Below, one piece after another: positions 51,782 to 64,000 of a DNA stretch of 64,000 bases. The position numbers were made by a program, and so were the translations under genes. Every line of letters begins with the position of its first letter. Positions within the stretch are counted from its first letter, which is position 1. The DNA lies in NCBI RefSeq assembly GCF_963678635.1, contig NC_087066.1:16921275-16985274 (forward strand). The letters run 5' to 3'. The DNA comes from Symsagittifera roscoffensis. Lineage: Eukaryota; Xenacoelomorpha; Acoela; Convolutidae. The notes below the pieces were generated by a model, which was given only the letters and a program-made list of their open reading frames with translations, did not search any database and was not told where the DNA came from.

Positions 51782-54396
51782 CGTGGGCTAAAAAAATTAT
51801 TATTTTGAGACTGAAAAGCGGTGGTATGGGGTTGTTCTATAATTTGTTCATAAGTATTTTCATCTTGTGAGTGGCGTGTCATTATATGTTGGATGGGACT
51901 TTGTGATATGGTTGGTCTAAAATTTGGATTATGTGTTATTGCTAAGTTTCGAAAATTACGTGGGACTAGGGATAATGGATGGTTATGTGGTAGGGGTGGT
52001 AACTGTGGTGCTGTTGGCGTTGTGTCTACATTGTTATGTTCTTCGTCGTATGTGTTCTGTCTTGTTGCTATTTTTGTGTTGTATTCTTTTATTTGTGCAT
52101 CTAAAAGAATTTTGTTTATTGATGTAGAAAAAATTCCAAAAAATCCTGCAAATAGTATGCGTGCTACACTTGCTTGTCTATTGACTTGTGTGTGTATAGC
52201 ACATGTGTTATAGATTCCTTTTAAGAGTGAAAAAAGAAATCCAATAAAGTTAAACATTGCGTATAAAATAGTCAGTTTTTCTAAGATGTAGTAGGGCCAT
52301 CCTAGAAAATCAAGAATTTCATTCTTGAGTGTAACAAAGCTAAAAATATTGATAGGTGATATATCTTGGGGACGGTATTTTTCACCGTTTAGATATATAT
52401 AATCTTTAATGTCTTTAAAATATCCGCTATAGTCTTGCGTATAGATGTCTGCAAATCCTGCGGTTTCGGCAAGTTTGCGTAAGTTTTGGTCAATTGATTG
52501 TCTTTGTATTGTGTCCATTTGTGTTAATAATTCTTGGAATTGTTGTGTTCTAATGTGATGTTGAATATCTGATTTTGAGTATATTCCTATTGATTGTAAG
52601 TCTATATTTGGGTTTCGAGCGATAGCGCGAATGCTTTCTGGTGAAAATTTTTTGAGTGATTGCATTAATGTGGGATATGGGGTGAGAAGGTAAGATTTAT
52701 CTTCATCAGGGTTTAGTTGTACTACATTGTGGCTATTTTCTGATCCACATGGGACTGCGGTATCCCAGAAATAGGTTCTTCTTGAAAGTGTGTCAACGAA
52801 ATGTACTTTGTTCTTATAAAAGATAGGGATTCTTTTATAGCATCGTTTGTCTTCAAAAACGTATAGTGGTGATACTTTTTTGGTACAAGTATAAAACCAT
52901 AAAATGTTTCCTTCATAGTCTAAAAAATTTGATCTATTTCCTGATAGTAAATATCCTGCGTAGGGTATTTTTAATACTGCTAGTGCAAGTGATTGTAATA
53001 TTTGTGTTCTTTCTAATTCGCATAGTTGGTGTAGTGTTTCTAATTCAGAGAGTGACATTTCTTGAAAAATTCGGCTAATCGTGTAGTCTAGTTTCATATC
53101 TAAGTGAATATCATAGTGGATATTACCGAAATATGTATTATTCATTAGTGATAGTTCTTGTAAACATGTGCTTTGATCGTCTTGGGGCTTTAAATGTCCA
53201 CCAGGTTGACCTGTATTTTTTTTGAAAATGAACTGGTATGTATGATGTTCCTTCATTTGGAGGATGACTTGTGGCGTATGGGTCGACTTTTGTTTTTCCA
53301 GTGGTCATGTCGAATCCTTTTTCGTATTCAACTAGTATTTCGGAGTATTGTGTTTTGTGAAGTGGGTTTCTGTATTTACATGCAAGTTCTGTTTCTTGAT
53401 ATATTTGAAAACGTGTTAATTTATTTTCTATATTATGAATGTTTCTAAAATTAGAACTTATTTTTCGTAATGGATTTACTTGTTCATATGGTATTGATTG
53501 TATAAAATATTTTTCGTGAAATTTTATCATACGAGCGTGTATTTTTGCTACTTGAAATGTTGTACATGTGTCTTCGGGGAACCAAACAATTGTTGCTTGT
53601 GTTCTTGTTGTAGGGTCACAATAGCCTTGGTCGTTTTTACAAGGTAATCTAATTCCTTGATAGATCATTGTGTTGTCTGATAAATCTCGTGTGAGTTGAA
53701 TTTTTTCGAGTTGTATTTTCCAATCGAAAAACATTATTTCTTGGTATCCTTTATTTTTTGTGTCTGCTTTGCAGTTTGATGGGTTATTTATACCAATGTG
53801 TGGTATCCAGTGTTTATCGTGCATGTCATAAGTTAATCGTCCGTGTGCGCCGTTATATGGGTACTTTCATCTAATTTTATATGTCCTTGATATCTTTCAA
53901 GTTCTGCTTGATGTACAGAATCTGAAAAAACTTGGAATTATACTAACTTTCTATCTGTGTTTTTATTTTTTGTGATGTTTAGTCGGAGTAACTCGTTTTT
54001 ACAATCTTCGGGATTGAGATGTAAAAGTCGTTCTATATTACTCTGGTAGAATGATTCATGGTCAAGTCGGTTTTTATTTCCGTTTGAGACTTGTGAACAA
54101 TGTACTTTCTTTTCAGAAAATGTTGCTGTGAATTTATATCCTATAACTGTAGTTGCTCGGGCTTTTGAATAGAGTGTCGCTTTTACATTTGTTGTTTCTA
54201 TGGCTTGTGGTTCTGTTTCGCATTGTGATACTTGATTTATTGCATATTTGTGTAGTGTTTTTTGTTCGTTTTCTTCACAATCGTAATGTGTTACTAATAA
54301 ATCTTGTGGTCCTGTGCGGGGGGAAGGGTTTATGTTTTGATTTGAGGTTATTAGAAAAAGGAGTTGGAGAAAAATTAAAATTTTTAGAATATACAT
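51778..54396 (-). pseudogene. env: Env-like glycoprotein of element B (one stop, two frameshifts)
   Basis: The signal peptide and first 152 residues (54396-53938) end at an in-frame TAA where A reads on. A one-base loss near 53867 and a one-base gain near 53225 shift the frame again. The last 480 residues (transmembrane part and tail) are intact and closely match A. This copy cannot make full-length Env. Confidence 0.85.
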
Positions 54397-55526
54397 GTGT
54401 ATGACAATCCTGAGTATGGGTTATAAAATGTGATGTAACCAATTGTCTTTTTGGTATATCTGTCGTATTTGTATATTACTTCAGTTGTTATAAATGGTGG
54501 TGGTAGGGATTGAGCTGTTATATTTGGTGGATTTAATGGATAGGGATGTTGAGTAATGTTGTTTAATTTAACCGTGATTTCAAATTTTAATTGTAGACTA
54601 TTCTGTTGGAGTATTTGGATGTTATGAGCACGAATGTCTTCGTGAATGTCTTGTCTATATTGTAGTCTATTTAGTGCCCAATTGTGGAGTCGGTTACTTT
54701 CTAGGTGTTGTCCAAATAATGGTGGAGGTGCTGTGAATGTATTCCAGTCTAGTCTTAAAGGAATATTTGTTGATGATTGTTCTCGATATCTAGCGTCGAG
54801 GTTATTTGGGAAATTTAAGTTAAAAGGTGGTGGTGAAATCTGGCTTATTGATGGTGTTGATGGTAGTGATAATGTTTCTGGTAGTGATGAGGATGTTGTT
54901 GTATCCGTAGAAATATCTATTGGATCATTGACTAAATTTAGTTCACCTTGTGTAAATGAATGTGTTGTCCAATATGGTAGTCGTGATGCCTGGTTTGGGG
55001 GGTTAAAGGGATTTTCACGTATTTGTTCAGATGTTGGTGTTGAACCTAAGTAATCTGATGGTAGGCTTGAGGTGCTACGTTGTGAAAGAAGCGTAGGGGT
55101 TTCTGGTAATATACCAATGGGGTTTTCTGGAGTGTTTTGTGATGGGGATTGAGGTATATCAAAATGAACTCGGGGAGTTTGAAAATTTCTGTTTCGTCGA
55201 GGATGTATAATTTGTCTATTTATTTCGACTGTATTTTGGTTTTGACTAGGATTTCTTATTCTATTTAATTCTTGTGGTAGTGTTGGGTATAAGTTATATG
55301 TTGGTTCGCTTAGAGGTGCTTGTCGTTGAACTGGTTCTAGTGGTTCTGATAAGCGAGCGTGTCGTTCTTCAAAGGTATATGGGTTATCTTGAAAGGAAAT
55401 TCGTGTAGATGTTTGGGGATTTTGGGTAGTTAAAGGTGTTGTTGGGTTATCTTGGGATGATGTCGGTGAAGACTGACTATGTGACTGTTGGGTAGCAATT
55501 TTTGATAGCTTTTTTGGTCTATTCTT
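54384..55526 (-). CDS. ORF-c of element B: ATG-less frame, fully open
   Basis: I read the whole minus-strand frame from after the ORF-b TAA to TAA 54384-54386: 380 sense codons and no ATG. It matches ORF-c of A throughout with many silent changes. In this copy the frame is continuous with ORF-b across a single TAA stop, while in A a one-base difference puts it out of frame, which argues against stop readthrough as the general mechanism. Confidence 0.75.
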   Translation of the reverse strand, partial: KNRPKKLSKIATQQSHSQSSPTSSQDNPTTPLTTQNPQTSTRISFQDNPYTFEERHARLSEPLEPVQRQAPLSEPTYNLYPTLPQELNRIRNPSQNQNTVEINRQIIHPRRNRNFQTPRVHFDIPQSPSQNTPENPIGILPETPTLLSQRSTSSLPSDYLGSTPTSEQIRENPFNPPNQASRLPYWTTHSFTQGELNLVNDPIDISTDTTTSSSLPETLSLPSTPSISQISPPPFNLNFPNNLDARYREQSSTNIPLRLDWNTFTAPPPLFGQHLESNRLHNWALNRLQYRQDIHEDIRAHNIQILQQNSLQLKFEITVKLNNITQHPYPLNPPNITAQSLPPPFITTEVIYKYDRYTKKTIGYITFYNPYSGLSYTCIF

Positions 55527-55715
55527 TTAGTGAAAAAGTTTATGTTTATTATAGTATTCTTCTAAAAAAAGAATTAGGAGAATTGTTGCTAGGGCGAATG
55601 TGATGATTGCTTTTTTTATACATTTGCATATTGTCAAGATGAGGGATGAGAGAAATGTTATAAAAATTACAAATAGTAAAAAAATATCGGTTCTACTAAA
55701 AATGGTTCGTATCAT
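55527..55715 (-). CDS. Small membrane ORF-b of element B (62 aa)
   Basis: Same length as the A copy with three substitutions, all at or near the C-terminus (one Ile/Phe-to-Leu type change in helix 2, two in the tail). Two hydrophobic helices around CKCIKK. Starts immediately after the ORF-a stop (TAA-ATG). Confidence 0.7.
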   Translation of the reverse strand: MIRTIFSRTDIFLLFVIFITFLSSLILTICKCIKKAIITFALATILLILFLEEYYNKHKLFH

Positions 55716-55943
55716 TTAGATAAGTTTTTGTGAATCGTACCTGTGGATATAGTCAATAGCTTTTGAAAGTTGGAGGTATAGTTCAAATAGGGAATAGAAA
55801 ATTAAAAAAATATTGCAAAAAATGATTAAGATTATTACAAAAGATTCAAAGATATCAAAAAGAAATATTATAAAAGTTTTAAGTATCGTAAAAAATTGTT
55901 TGAGGTTTGTGATAATTATAGTGACTGATTGAGAGAAGAGCAT
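55716..55943 (-). CDS. Small membrane ORF-a of element B (75 aa)
   Basis: Hydrophobic protein like ORF-a of A: MLFSQSV start, Ile/Phe/Leu-rich core, YIHRYD near the end. More diverged than ORF-b but hydrophobicity is preserved. Confidence 0.62.
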   Translation of the reverse strand: MLFSQSVTIIITNLKQFFTILKTFIIFLFDIFESFVIILIIFCNIFLIFYSLFELYLQLSKAIDYIHRYDSQKLI

Positions 55944-56535
55944 TTACGAAATGAATTCTTGATCGAATATTTTTTGTTGTTTGGGGCAATTTTCAAGTGT
56001 GGTCGGATTATTTATTGGTTTTTTGACAAGTGGGTTGAGTTTTGTGAAAAAATGTTGGGGGCAATTTTTATGGTGATCGGGAGGTCTTCTTTGTCTTTAA
56101 TTTCATTTGTCAAATGATCTGGGGTATTTTTGAGATTTTTATACTTTAGGCTAATTAAAATGGTCGTTCTTTTACTTTAGACTAATTTAACATATTTGTT
56201 TGGGGGGTATTTGAGGGCTGAGTTGGGGAAATATTGTTGATCTTTGGTTTATTAGATAAGGGAGGGTTATGATATTATGGTGATATTTATTTTAGTTGTC
56301 AAGTTGGAGTGGTTTGCTTATTTTTGACCTGGAGGTCGTAAAGTTATAGTTATAGATATGCCTGGAGTTTAATATCGTTCGTCTAGTTGGTTTGTGTTAG
56401 AGTCAGAGAAGGTGACGGATTGGATTAATCCTATTGGCTAATTATGAACTAGAATCGCTGCGTGTTTGTCAGCATGTTATTTTGAAAAATGAAAATTCAA
56501 AATGTTTCAAAGGTCTAAGATTGTGAAATACAAAA
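55944..56535 (-). other. Non-coding spacer between pol and 3' cassette (B)
   Basis: Partial conservation with 24952-25552 of A; no ORF. Confidence 0.4.
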
Positions 56536-59500
56536 TTAAAGTTGTTTTTGGAATTCGACTTCCTTTACTATTTTAGATTGTGGGATGAATAATTTATAAT
56601 TTTTACGTGGTTGATTTCTAAGTCGTGAAGACTCTCTATGTTCTGATTTGTCGATTTGTTCTTGGGGTATTATTTGTTCTGTCATTTTTCTATTTTTCTT
56701 TCTTTTTGAGATGTATTTTGATCTAGATTATTTGTATTGTTTTTTGTGGTGGTTGATTTTGTTATTTGGTTTTTGAGGTGAAAATCTTTTTGTTCCTTTG
56801 TTGTATTTTCCGTATGTGGGTCAGTTTGAATAACTTGTAAACCTGTAAAAGAATATAATTGAGTTAGTTCGCGGAGTGCGTATTCTTTTGGATAATAAGG
56901 TAATAGGTTATTTCGGTGTTGAACGATTTCTTTTTTGTCTGAGTCGGTGATTTTATATGTGACATCAGTGGGTTTTGCAATTATTTGGTATGGTCCTTTA
57001 CGAAGGGGTTGTAATTTTTTTGAAATTTCTTTTTGAGTATTAAAATTGGGTATTAAAACAAATGTTCCAATTTTTAAATCGGAGGCTGGTGTAAAGCGTG
57101 AATTTATTTGTTCATTAATGTTTTGCCTTTGTAACAACTTTTTTGTTACTTTTTTGGTAAATTCCATTGTGTTTTTTATCTCTGTTTAAAATCCATTCGG
57201 TGTATGTACCGGAGGCTAACTTAAGAATTTGTGGGTGATGAAAATGATCTTCATCGTGTGTATGTAAAGGTAGGTTATAACATATTGAGTTTTTATTTGG
57301 TTGACAATAACCTTGTGCGTTTTTATGAGAGTTTGCTGTAAACATTATTGGTTTGCGTGGCTTTTGGTTAAAAACCATTTCATATGGTGACATTCCTAGA
57401 GTTGTCGTAATTTGTGAATTATATGCTAAGGGAAATAATTTTACATCTGCTGACCATTCGGTGTATCTTGTATCATTTCCATTGATGATACATCTGAGAT
57501 ATTCTTGTAATGAACGGTTCATACCTTCGACTAAGCCGTTTGTCCAAGGTGCGTGAGATGTTTGTGTTTGATGTTATATAGATGACATAGTGTGATGATT
57601 TCATTATTTATGAATTCTGTACCGTTGTCTGTAACTAAAATTTCTGGTAGTCCGAATTTGGCTATCCAGTGTTCATAGAGTGTTGTGTAAGCGTAATAAG
57701 CGTTACAATGTGGTACTGGGTTAAGTGCTACATAATGTGTAAACGCGTCAACAATTACCATAATGTAGGAGTTTCCTTCGGATGAGGGTGAAATTGGTCC
57801 TTTTGTATCAAAGGAGATACGGTGGTTAAAGTACAAACTTTGTCCTTTAAAGTCTTGTTTTTGTGCTATTTGTTTTTGATTTGGATAAGGTTTATTTAGT
57901 TGACATACTATACAATCATTGCATAGTACTTTTATCCAAATTGGTGCATTTGGGAAATAAAAGTTTTGTATGAAATTTGAATATGTTTTCTCTGATCCAG
58001 AGTGTCCTTTAATATTTTGTGTATGTGAAATATTAAAAGCTATGAGAATCATACTTAGAGGGAGACAGGGAACTGTAGATTCATTTAATTTGTATTCTAG
58101 AAGGTCTGTGTTTTCGTTAATTGTTGTATTATTGAATTTTCGAAAATATCGGAGGAGTGTTTTATTTCCTAAAATAGTTGTATCTGCCTTGACGGGTTTA
58201 GTTTTATATTTGTGCCATGATTTTAGTTGTCTAATTACTGGGTCAAGATTTTGGTATTGTTTCAATGTTGAAATTGTAATTGTTTTTGTTGGGGGGAGAA
58301 AAATGTTTTCTATTTCTAATTTAGATAAAGGTATTGTATCAAGTGGGTCATGAAGGTCAAATATTTGATTTATTGTGTATTTTGAATCGTTTGTTTGTGG
58401 TCCTGATAAATTTATTTTATCAGTTAGGTTTTCTTTTTCAATTAGTGGAAAAAGGTCTTTTTTATGCGAGTGTTGTTTTACTCTTTTTTGTTGGGTGTTA
58501 TTTTTTATCCATTGTGAATATGGGATTGGTTTAAAAGTTGATGTTCCAAGTAGGTCAACTTCATAGTGATTATTTTGACAATCTAAATAAAGTGGGAAGT
58601 GTTGTAGATTGTTTATCTGTGATTGTTCAACGTCAGTTTTTACTGCATATTTGCATTCTAGTCGGGGTGATGTTTCGTTTTTTGCAAGGTAGAATTTTAT
58701 ACTTTTGGGTATTTCAACTGTGGTTTTACGTGTAAGTAATTCCGGTGGCGTATTTCGACTTAATGTGTCTGGTAATGCAAGATTCTTTCCTGCTGTCCAA
58801 ACTATATGTAAGTTTGGGAATTTCATTAGAATTAGTTGAAATCTATAAACTCGGTGATTTGGATTAGATTTTTGTGTAAAGAGAAAAATGATTGGTTTGT
58901 GATCTGTGAATAGAACTGTTGGATGTTTTGATCCAAGTATCAGAAATTCATATTCTGTAAGTGTATAGATTATGGCTGTACATTCTCTCATTAGGGTTGA
59001 GAGTCTTAGCTCTGCTTGAGTGAATAATCGAGAGTTTGCTGATATAAGGTTCATTTTGTTTGTACCATTATGTGATTGTAATAACGCTGCGCCGATGCCA
59101 AAGTTCGAAGCATCGCACATTGCATAAAATGGTTGATTTGAATCTGGAATTGTGTTTGAAATTTGTTCAGTTAGAAGTTTTTTAATTTCTTCAAATCGTG
59201 CTTGATGTTCTGTGTTCCATTCAAAATTATTTTGTTGTCTAAGTATATTATAAAATGGTCTTAGGTATAATTGCATTTTATAGACATATTTACTTAAAAA
59301 ATTCAACATTCCAAGGAGTTCTTGGATTTTCTTTTTGTTTGTTGGTGGTTGGAGTTTTTGAATAGCGTCAATGCGTGATTTTAATGGGGTGATTGTTTTT
59401 CTTTCTATATGTCCTAAGAATTTTACTCTTGTCAAAAAGAAGTGTGATTTATCGGGGGCGGCCTTCAGATTTTCGTTCTGAAGTATTTGGTGATATTGTT

Positions 59501-62500
59501 CTAAAACATTGAACATTTCTTCTTTAGTCTGTGATTGCATAAAAACATCGTCTAAATAGGTGATTGCGTTTTTCTTGAGTATTAGTGGTCGAAAAATTTT
59601 GCTCATAAAAGCTGAAAATGCTGCTGGTCCTATGGATATTCCATAGAATAAGCGGTTGAATTCATACTGTTGGTTTCCAATAACAAATTGTGTTAAACGT
59701 CGCGATTGTTCATCTAATAGCATTTGATTGTATGCACTATTCATATCTGCGGTTCTAAAGTATTTTCCGTTTATTTTTGTTGAAATAACTTGTATTGGTT
59801 CAATAGGCCAATTACACTTTGATTCATCTATGAGTGAGTTGAGGTATCTAGCGTCGAGAACGATTTTTAATGATTCTCCTTTGGCTAGAATGATAACAGG
59901 GTTGATAAATGTGTTACCTTTTGGTTGTTCTTCTTTATTTACTGGTGAGATTATATTGTATTGTTCTAAAATATCAAGTAATCTGTTCACTTTATCGTGT
60001 AAATGAATTGGTACTTTACTTGCTCTTTGTTTTTTGAAAACTGCGTCTGGTTTTAATGGGAGATGTAGTGATGAGCTGATTTTGCCAACATCAAATTTGG
60101 ATGTTGCATAGACTGATGAATATTTAATTAGCTGTTTGGCTAATTTTTCAAATTCGTCTTGTGTTATTTGTGAATGTTGGAAATTAAACATTGTTAAAAA
60201 TTTCTGTTGATTCTCTGTGTAGTTATTTATGTTGAATGTCGGTTTGAAATATGGGGTTTTTGTGAAATAATCCGTATTTCTTTTTTCGTTACTTATTATA
60301 TTATTTATGGATAATTCTTCATTAAGAATTGTGGATTGACAAATATCTAATAATTGGAGTATATTATTTACGCGATATGCTTTTTCGTATATTGGTGACA
60401 TTGTAGCGTTGGTTTCGCAATAGCCTAAAAGTTCTAAAGGTAGTGTTACTTGATAGGGTGTATTGTTGTATACATGTAGAGAAATAATATCTGAATTTGA
60501 GTTTTTCAAATATTTTATGGATGAAATTGTGATTTTGAAAAACTTATGGATAGGTTTGAATTCAAAATCTGACATATAGAGTTGTTGTTTGTTTTGTTTT
60601 TTATCATATTGGTGAACTTGTTTTATTGAAAATTTATATATGTTTCCCGATAGTGGTTTCAGGTGTTTTCTTTGTTGGTTATATATTGGATAAAATTTTG
60701 AAAAGAATGGTGGTTGTTTGTTTAATCTTTGAAAAAATGTTAGGGATGTGTCTTTTGTTTTTGTGTATTTATCTTTGATTAGTATTTTACTGTTTAATAT
60801 GTTGATTGTTGGTATATATTTAGAGATAAATGGTATTCCAATGATATTGTGTTTAATATCAGTGATATGGAATATTTGTTTAAATGGTTTAGTTAAATTT
60901 TTATTTTGCTCCATTGTTCTTGTGGGGAGAAGAAAAAATTGAATTTTTCCATAGTTTACCAATGTTGATCCTTGTGCTGTTGCTAGTTTACTGGAGGTTT
61001 CAAGAGGTGTTAGCTTTGGGTGTAAGGTTTTTATTTCATTCCATGTGGGAATGTTTATTATATTTGATTCTGCTCCTGAATCAATTAGAAAATCAATTTC
61101 AAGATCTGGTGGTTGAAATTCTTTGCTTCTTGGACTTTCTAAAAGAAATGGTATTGTCCAAATTTTTTCTTTGGGTTGTTCTTTTTGTATGTTTTGATAG
61201 ATGTGATTTGTATTCAAGCATTTTGTTTTCTCATTCTCATTGGGTTGATTTGTAGTGTTAATTTCATTAGTTTTTTGCGTCGTCGGTGTGGAATGGATGG
61301 GTTCAATATAATAATTGTGAAGGAGTTCTGATTGATTTTCATATATGTGTGATGAAAATGGTTGTTCATATATAATAGGTTCATAGTCATTTTCGACTGC
61401 TATCATATTGATGGAGATAGTGTTTTCTGTTTCACTTTCTGAGTCTGATGATTCACAGTTTATTTGATTGAGTTGTAACATATCATTTACTGTGTCGTCA
61501 ATACCTGGAGGGTCTGATGTTGTTTCTGGATTTGATTGTACTTGATTTATATTCCTTTGATGTTTGGGTGTACTACTTCTATGGCGATTATTAGAATTAT
61601 TATAATGGTTATTATTCCTGTGTGGTGATTGGGAATAATTTCTATAACGATTATTATAACTTGAATGTCGATTTTGTGAATTATTTCGTGATCTGTTTTG
61701 GTAATTATTGTTTGGTCTGTTATAGTTCGATCTATTATATGAGTTATTCCTTGATCGATTGTTCGGGTAATTCTGGTTTCGGTTGTTTGAATAACTTCTA
61801 TTCCGATTATTGGAGTAGTTTCTATTCCTATTGTATGATGAATTTCGTGATTGATTGTTTGGATAGTAATTATTTCTTGATTGGGAATTAGATCTAGGAA
61901 CAAATCGTGTTGTATTTGAATTTGATCTGGAGTAGTTATTTCGACTATTTGGTCTATTGTAGTGATTTTGTGATGAATTCTGCGTATTTCTTCGTTCTGG
62001 TGATCTTCCTCTATAACTTGAGTTATATGGTGATTGATTTCTTGTATAATTTGTATTGTTCGGGAGTGGTTTTCCTGAACTGTTGTTGCTGTACACAGTT
62101 TTGTTCGGTAGATTTTGATCTTTTTTCATGTATTGATAGAATGATTTATTTGGTTCTTTATATTTTTGAGGTTTATTTTGAGTGTCTTGCTGTTTTTGTC
62201 TACATTCAGAAATACTATGTCCGTATCGTCGGCAATAATTACACTATTTTTTGAAAGATGGTTTGCCTTTAAAGTTTGGGTGTTTTTCGTAAATATTGAG
62301 TATTTCAGTGATTTTTTCAACGAGGTCTGTATCTGATTCCTGTATTTTGTTGATACTTGTGGTATTTGTTTCGATTCGATTAACATATTGTAATTTCAGA
62401 TTTTCTGTTTCTTCAAGTTTCATTGTGATTTCTGCTTGTTCTAGTTTATCTACTAGTTTTTGAAAATCTAAATCGGGTTCTCGGATTGAAGAAGGATGGG

Positions 62501-64000
62501 ATGCTCTCTTTTTTATTGCTATTTTTCTTAATTGCGGTGTTAAGGTCATCATTAAGATTTCTGTCATCTTTGTGTTTTTATAGTCGTGTGTATTTAATGA
62601 ATATGCTTTTCGAACTAGTGTTTCGATGCGTACTGCTAATTGCTTGATGGTTTCATTTGGTAATCTGCGAATTTCATTACATAAAACACTTTGTTGTTGT
62701 TTGTTTCTTTCGGAGTCAAACATTTTTGAAAATTCTTGTGTAAACCTTTTCCAATTTGATTTTATTTCTATAGGCAATACTGAAAACCGTTTTTGGGCTG
62801 CGCCGTCTAAAGTTGTTTGTATCAACGCTGTGCGTCGATGTATCCAGTTTTGATGTAGTGGCGTATTAATTGGTTCAGGTCCTATATTTAAAATCAAATT
62901 TGCTGTTACTGCATTTAAATAGTCTTCTACAGAATATTCAGGGTCTGTTCCTGTGAATACCATTAAAGGTTTATTTGATGTTATTGATGATCCACCCATA
63001 AGGTATGGATTCATTGTCATTTGTAATGATTCTGCTGCATTTGGCATTTGAGAAAAATTTGAAAGTTGATTTCTTGTTATTTCGTGTTGTTGAAGATAAT
63101 ATGGAAGTAGTATTTCATTTTGCATTTGTGTCGGTTGATACGAGTGTGTGATCATTGGGTTTTGTTGCTGAATTGGTTGAAAATATTGTGTATTAATTGG
63201 GTTTTGTTGCTGAATTGGTTGTTGATTTTGTGTATCTATCGATTGTGGAGAAAAAATTCTATGATTTGTATGTGGTTTCTGTACTCCTTGTCCACGATAT
63301 TCTTGATTATACGGTGCAAATATACCTGGTTGTAAAAAATCATAATCTGAGGATAAGTAATCCATTTGATAAGATGTTTGTTTTTTATTTTTATTTTGTT
63401 GAAAAAATGGATAGTTTTCACTACGATCCTGTGAAGGATGTAAATTTGTTTGAAAGTTTACTGAATTAGTTTGTGCCATTGGGTTATCCCAGTTTCGAGA
63501 TCTTGTATAATTATTAAAAATTTTTTGTGGGGGATAATTTGTTTTTGATGGATGTGTGTAATTATAATTATGTTCTGCAAAATTGTTTCTAGTGTTTTTG
63601 ACGGTATTGTCATGGGTCTGTATGTTTGATAATCCATGTGTGAATATTTTGGGGCAACCGAATGTTTAACGGTTGATTGTAAGGTTACTTGTGTTTGTGA
63701 AGGGTTTGTATTTCTTGGTGTTGTTAAATTTGGACGTATTGGTGAAATACTTTGTTGTGTAGTTGTTGTGTGTACGATTTCTTCATTTATGAAGTGTGAT
63801 GGTGTCTGGATATCTTGTTGAGTGAGATTTCTAGTTCCATTGAGGTTTTCATTGTGTATGACTGTGGAGTTTAAACTATTATTTTGCATATCAGGTAAAA
63901 ATGTATTATAGTTTAATGGTGTTGCATCAATGGTTAATGGTATTACTCTTACATAATCTCTTTTATAAGATATCGTACTTATTGCTTGACTTGAGATTGA
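56536..64000 (-). pseudogene. gag-pol: Gag-Pol of element B, several lesions, 5' end outside window
   Basis: From the pol stop (56536-56538) backwards: a frameshift near 56690, one near 57135 and one near 57555 (integrase region between the second Asp and the catalytic Glu). The protease-RT-RNase H part is open from 62129 to 57531, with YLDD and LIDSGAESN present and one residue missing near GHIERKT. A TAG at 62244-62246 replaces the Trp codon just before the CCHC knuckle, and a frameshift around 63460-63600 interrupts Gag. The capsid and the glutamine at the site of the element A stop are intact here. Gag continues past 64000. Confidence 0.88.

Larger units (their letters stand above)
47972..64000 (-). 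mobile_element. Retroelement B: second copy of the family, damaged, 5' end outside window
   Basis: Same order as element A on the opposite strand: 3' LTR 47972-48381, non-coding region, ORF-X, env, ATG-less ORF-c, small ORFs b and a, gag-pol running off the window end. About 16 kb is visible. It carries independent stops and frameshifts in gag, pol and env but intact ORF-a, -b, -c and ORF-X. Protein identity to A is high, while non-coding parts and third codon positions differ. The four bases outside the LTR are GATA (47968-47971), the predicted target duplication to look for at its far end. Confidence 0.92.

Overview
The window is animal (metazoan) DNA. Its host genes have spliceosomal introns and are recognisable animal families: an ANKRD29-type ankyrin protein, the tRNA methyltransferase METTL2, and a claudin/PMP22-type four-helix membrane protein. 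The DNA is AT-rich and full of invertebrate-style repeats. I cannot name the species.

Host layout. 1-8694 (+): the 3' part of an ANKRD29-like gene, seven exons, with introns holding foldback elements and an 85-bp satellite array. 10012-36787 (+): an acidic, disordered protein of unknown function in four exons. Its first intron is about 24 kb because it contains a decayed BED-hAT transposon (11377-13205, -) and a complete giant LTR retroelement. 37006-37935 (+): intronless METTL2, about 0.2 kb downstream. 40224-41763 (+): a claudin-like gene, three coding exons. 38.1-39.7 kb and 43.6-45.2 kb hold related tandem-repeat blocks, each ending in a short palindrome, that look like non-autonomous Helitron/Helentron elements.

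Mobile content dominates. Retroelement A (14628-33530, +) is 18.9 kb. It has 408-bp LTRs that read the same by eye, a 4-bp target duplication (GTTG) and a tRNA primer site. Retroelement B (47972 to beyond 64000, -) is a second, more damaged copy of the same family in the opposite orientation; its 5' end lies outside the window. The order is LTR, 1.25-kb leader, basic ORF0, fused gag-pol (very large Gag; Ty3/Gypsy-type protease, RT, RNase H, integrase with GPY/F), two tiny membrane proteins, a ~378-codon reading frame with no in-frame ATG, an 872-aa Env-like glycoprotein, a ~600-aa protein of unknown function (ORF-X), 1.6 kb of structured non-coding DNA, LTR. The 3' reading frames are chained by overlapping stops and starts. 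Comparing A with B shows that the small membrane ORFs, the ATG-less frame, Env and ORF-X are all conserved at protein level, so this 3' cassette is a real part of the element.

The most notable material is therefore this giant, envelope-bearing, multi-ORF retroelement family: an ATG-less ORF kept open in both copies, a glycoprotein that looks more like those of chuviruses than of classical errantiviruses (pattern recognition only), and a conserved splice donor just after the last stop codon. Copy A has one nonsense codon in Gag and a frameshift at the end of Pol. Copy B has several lesions.
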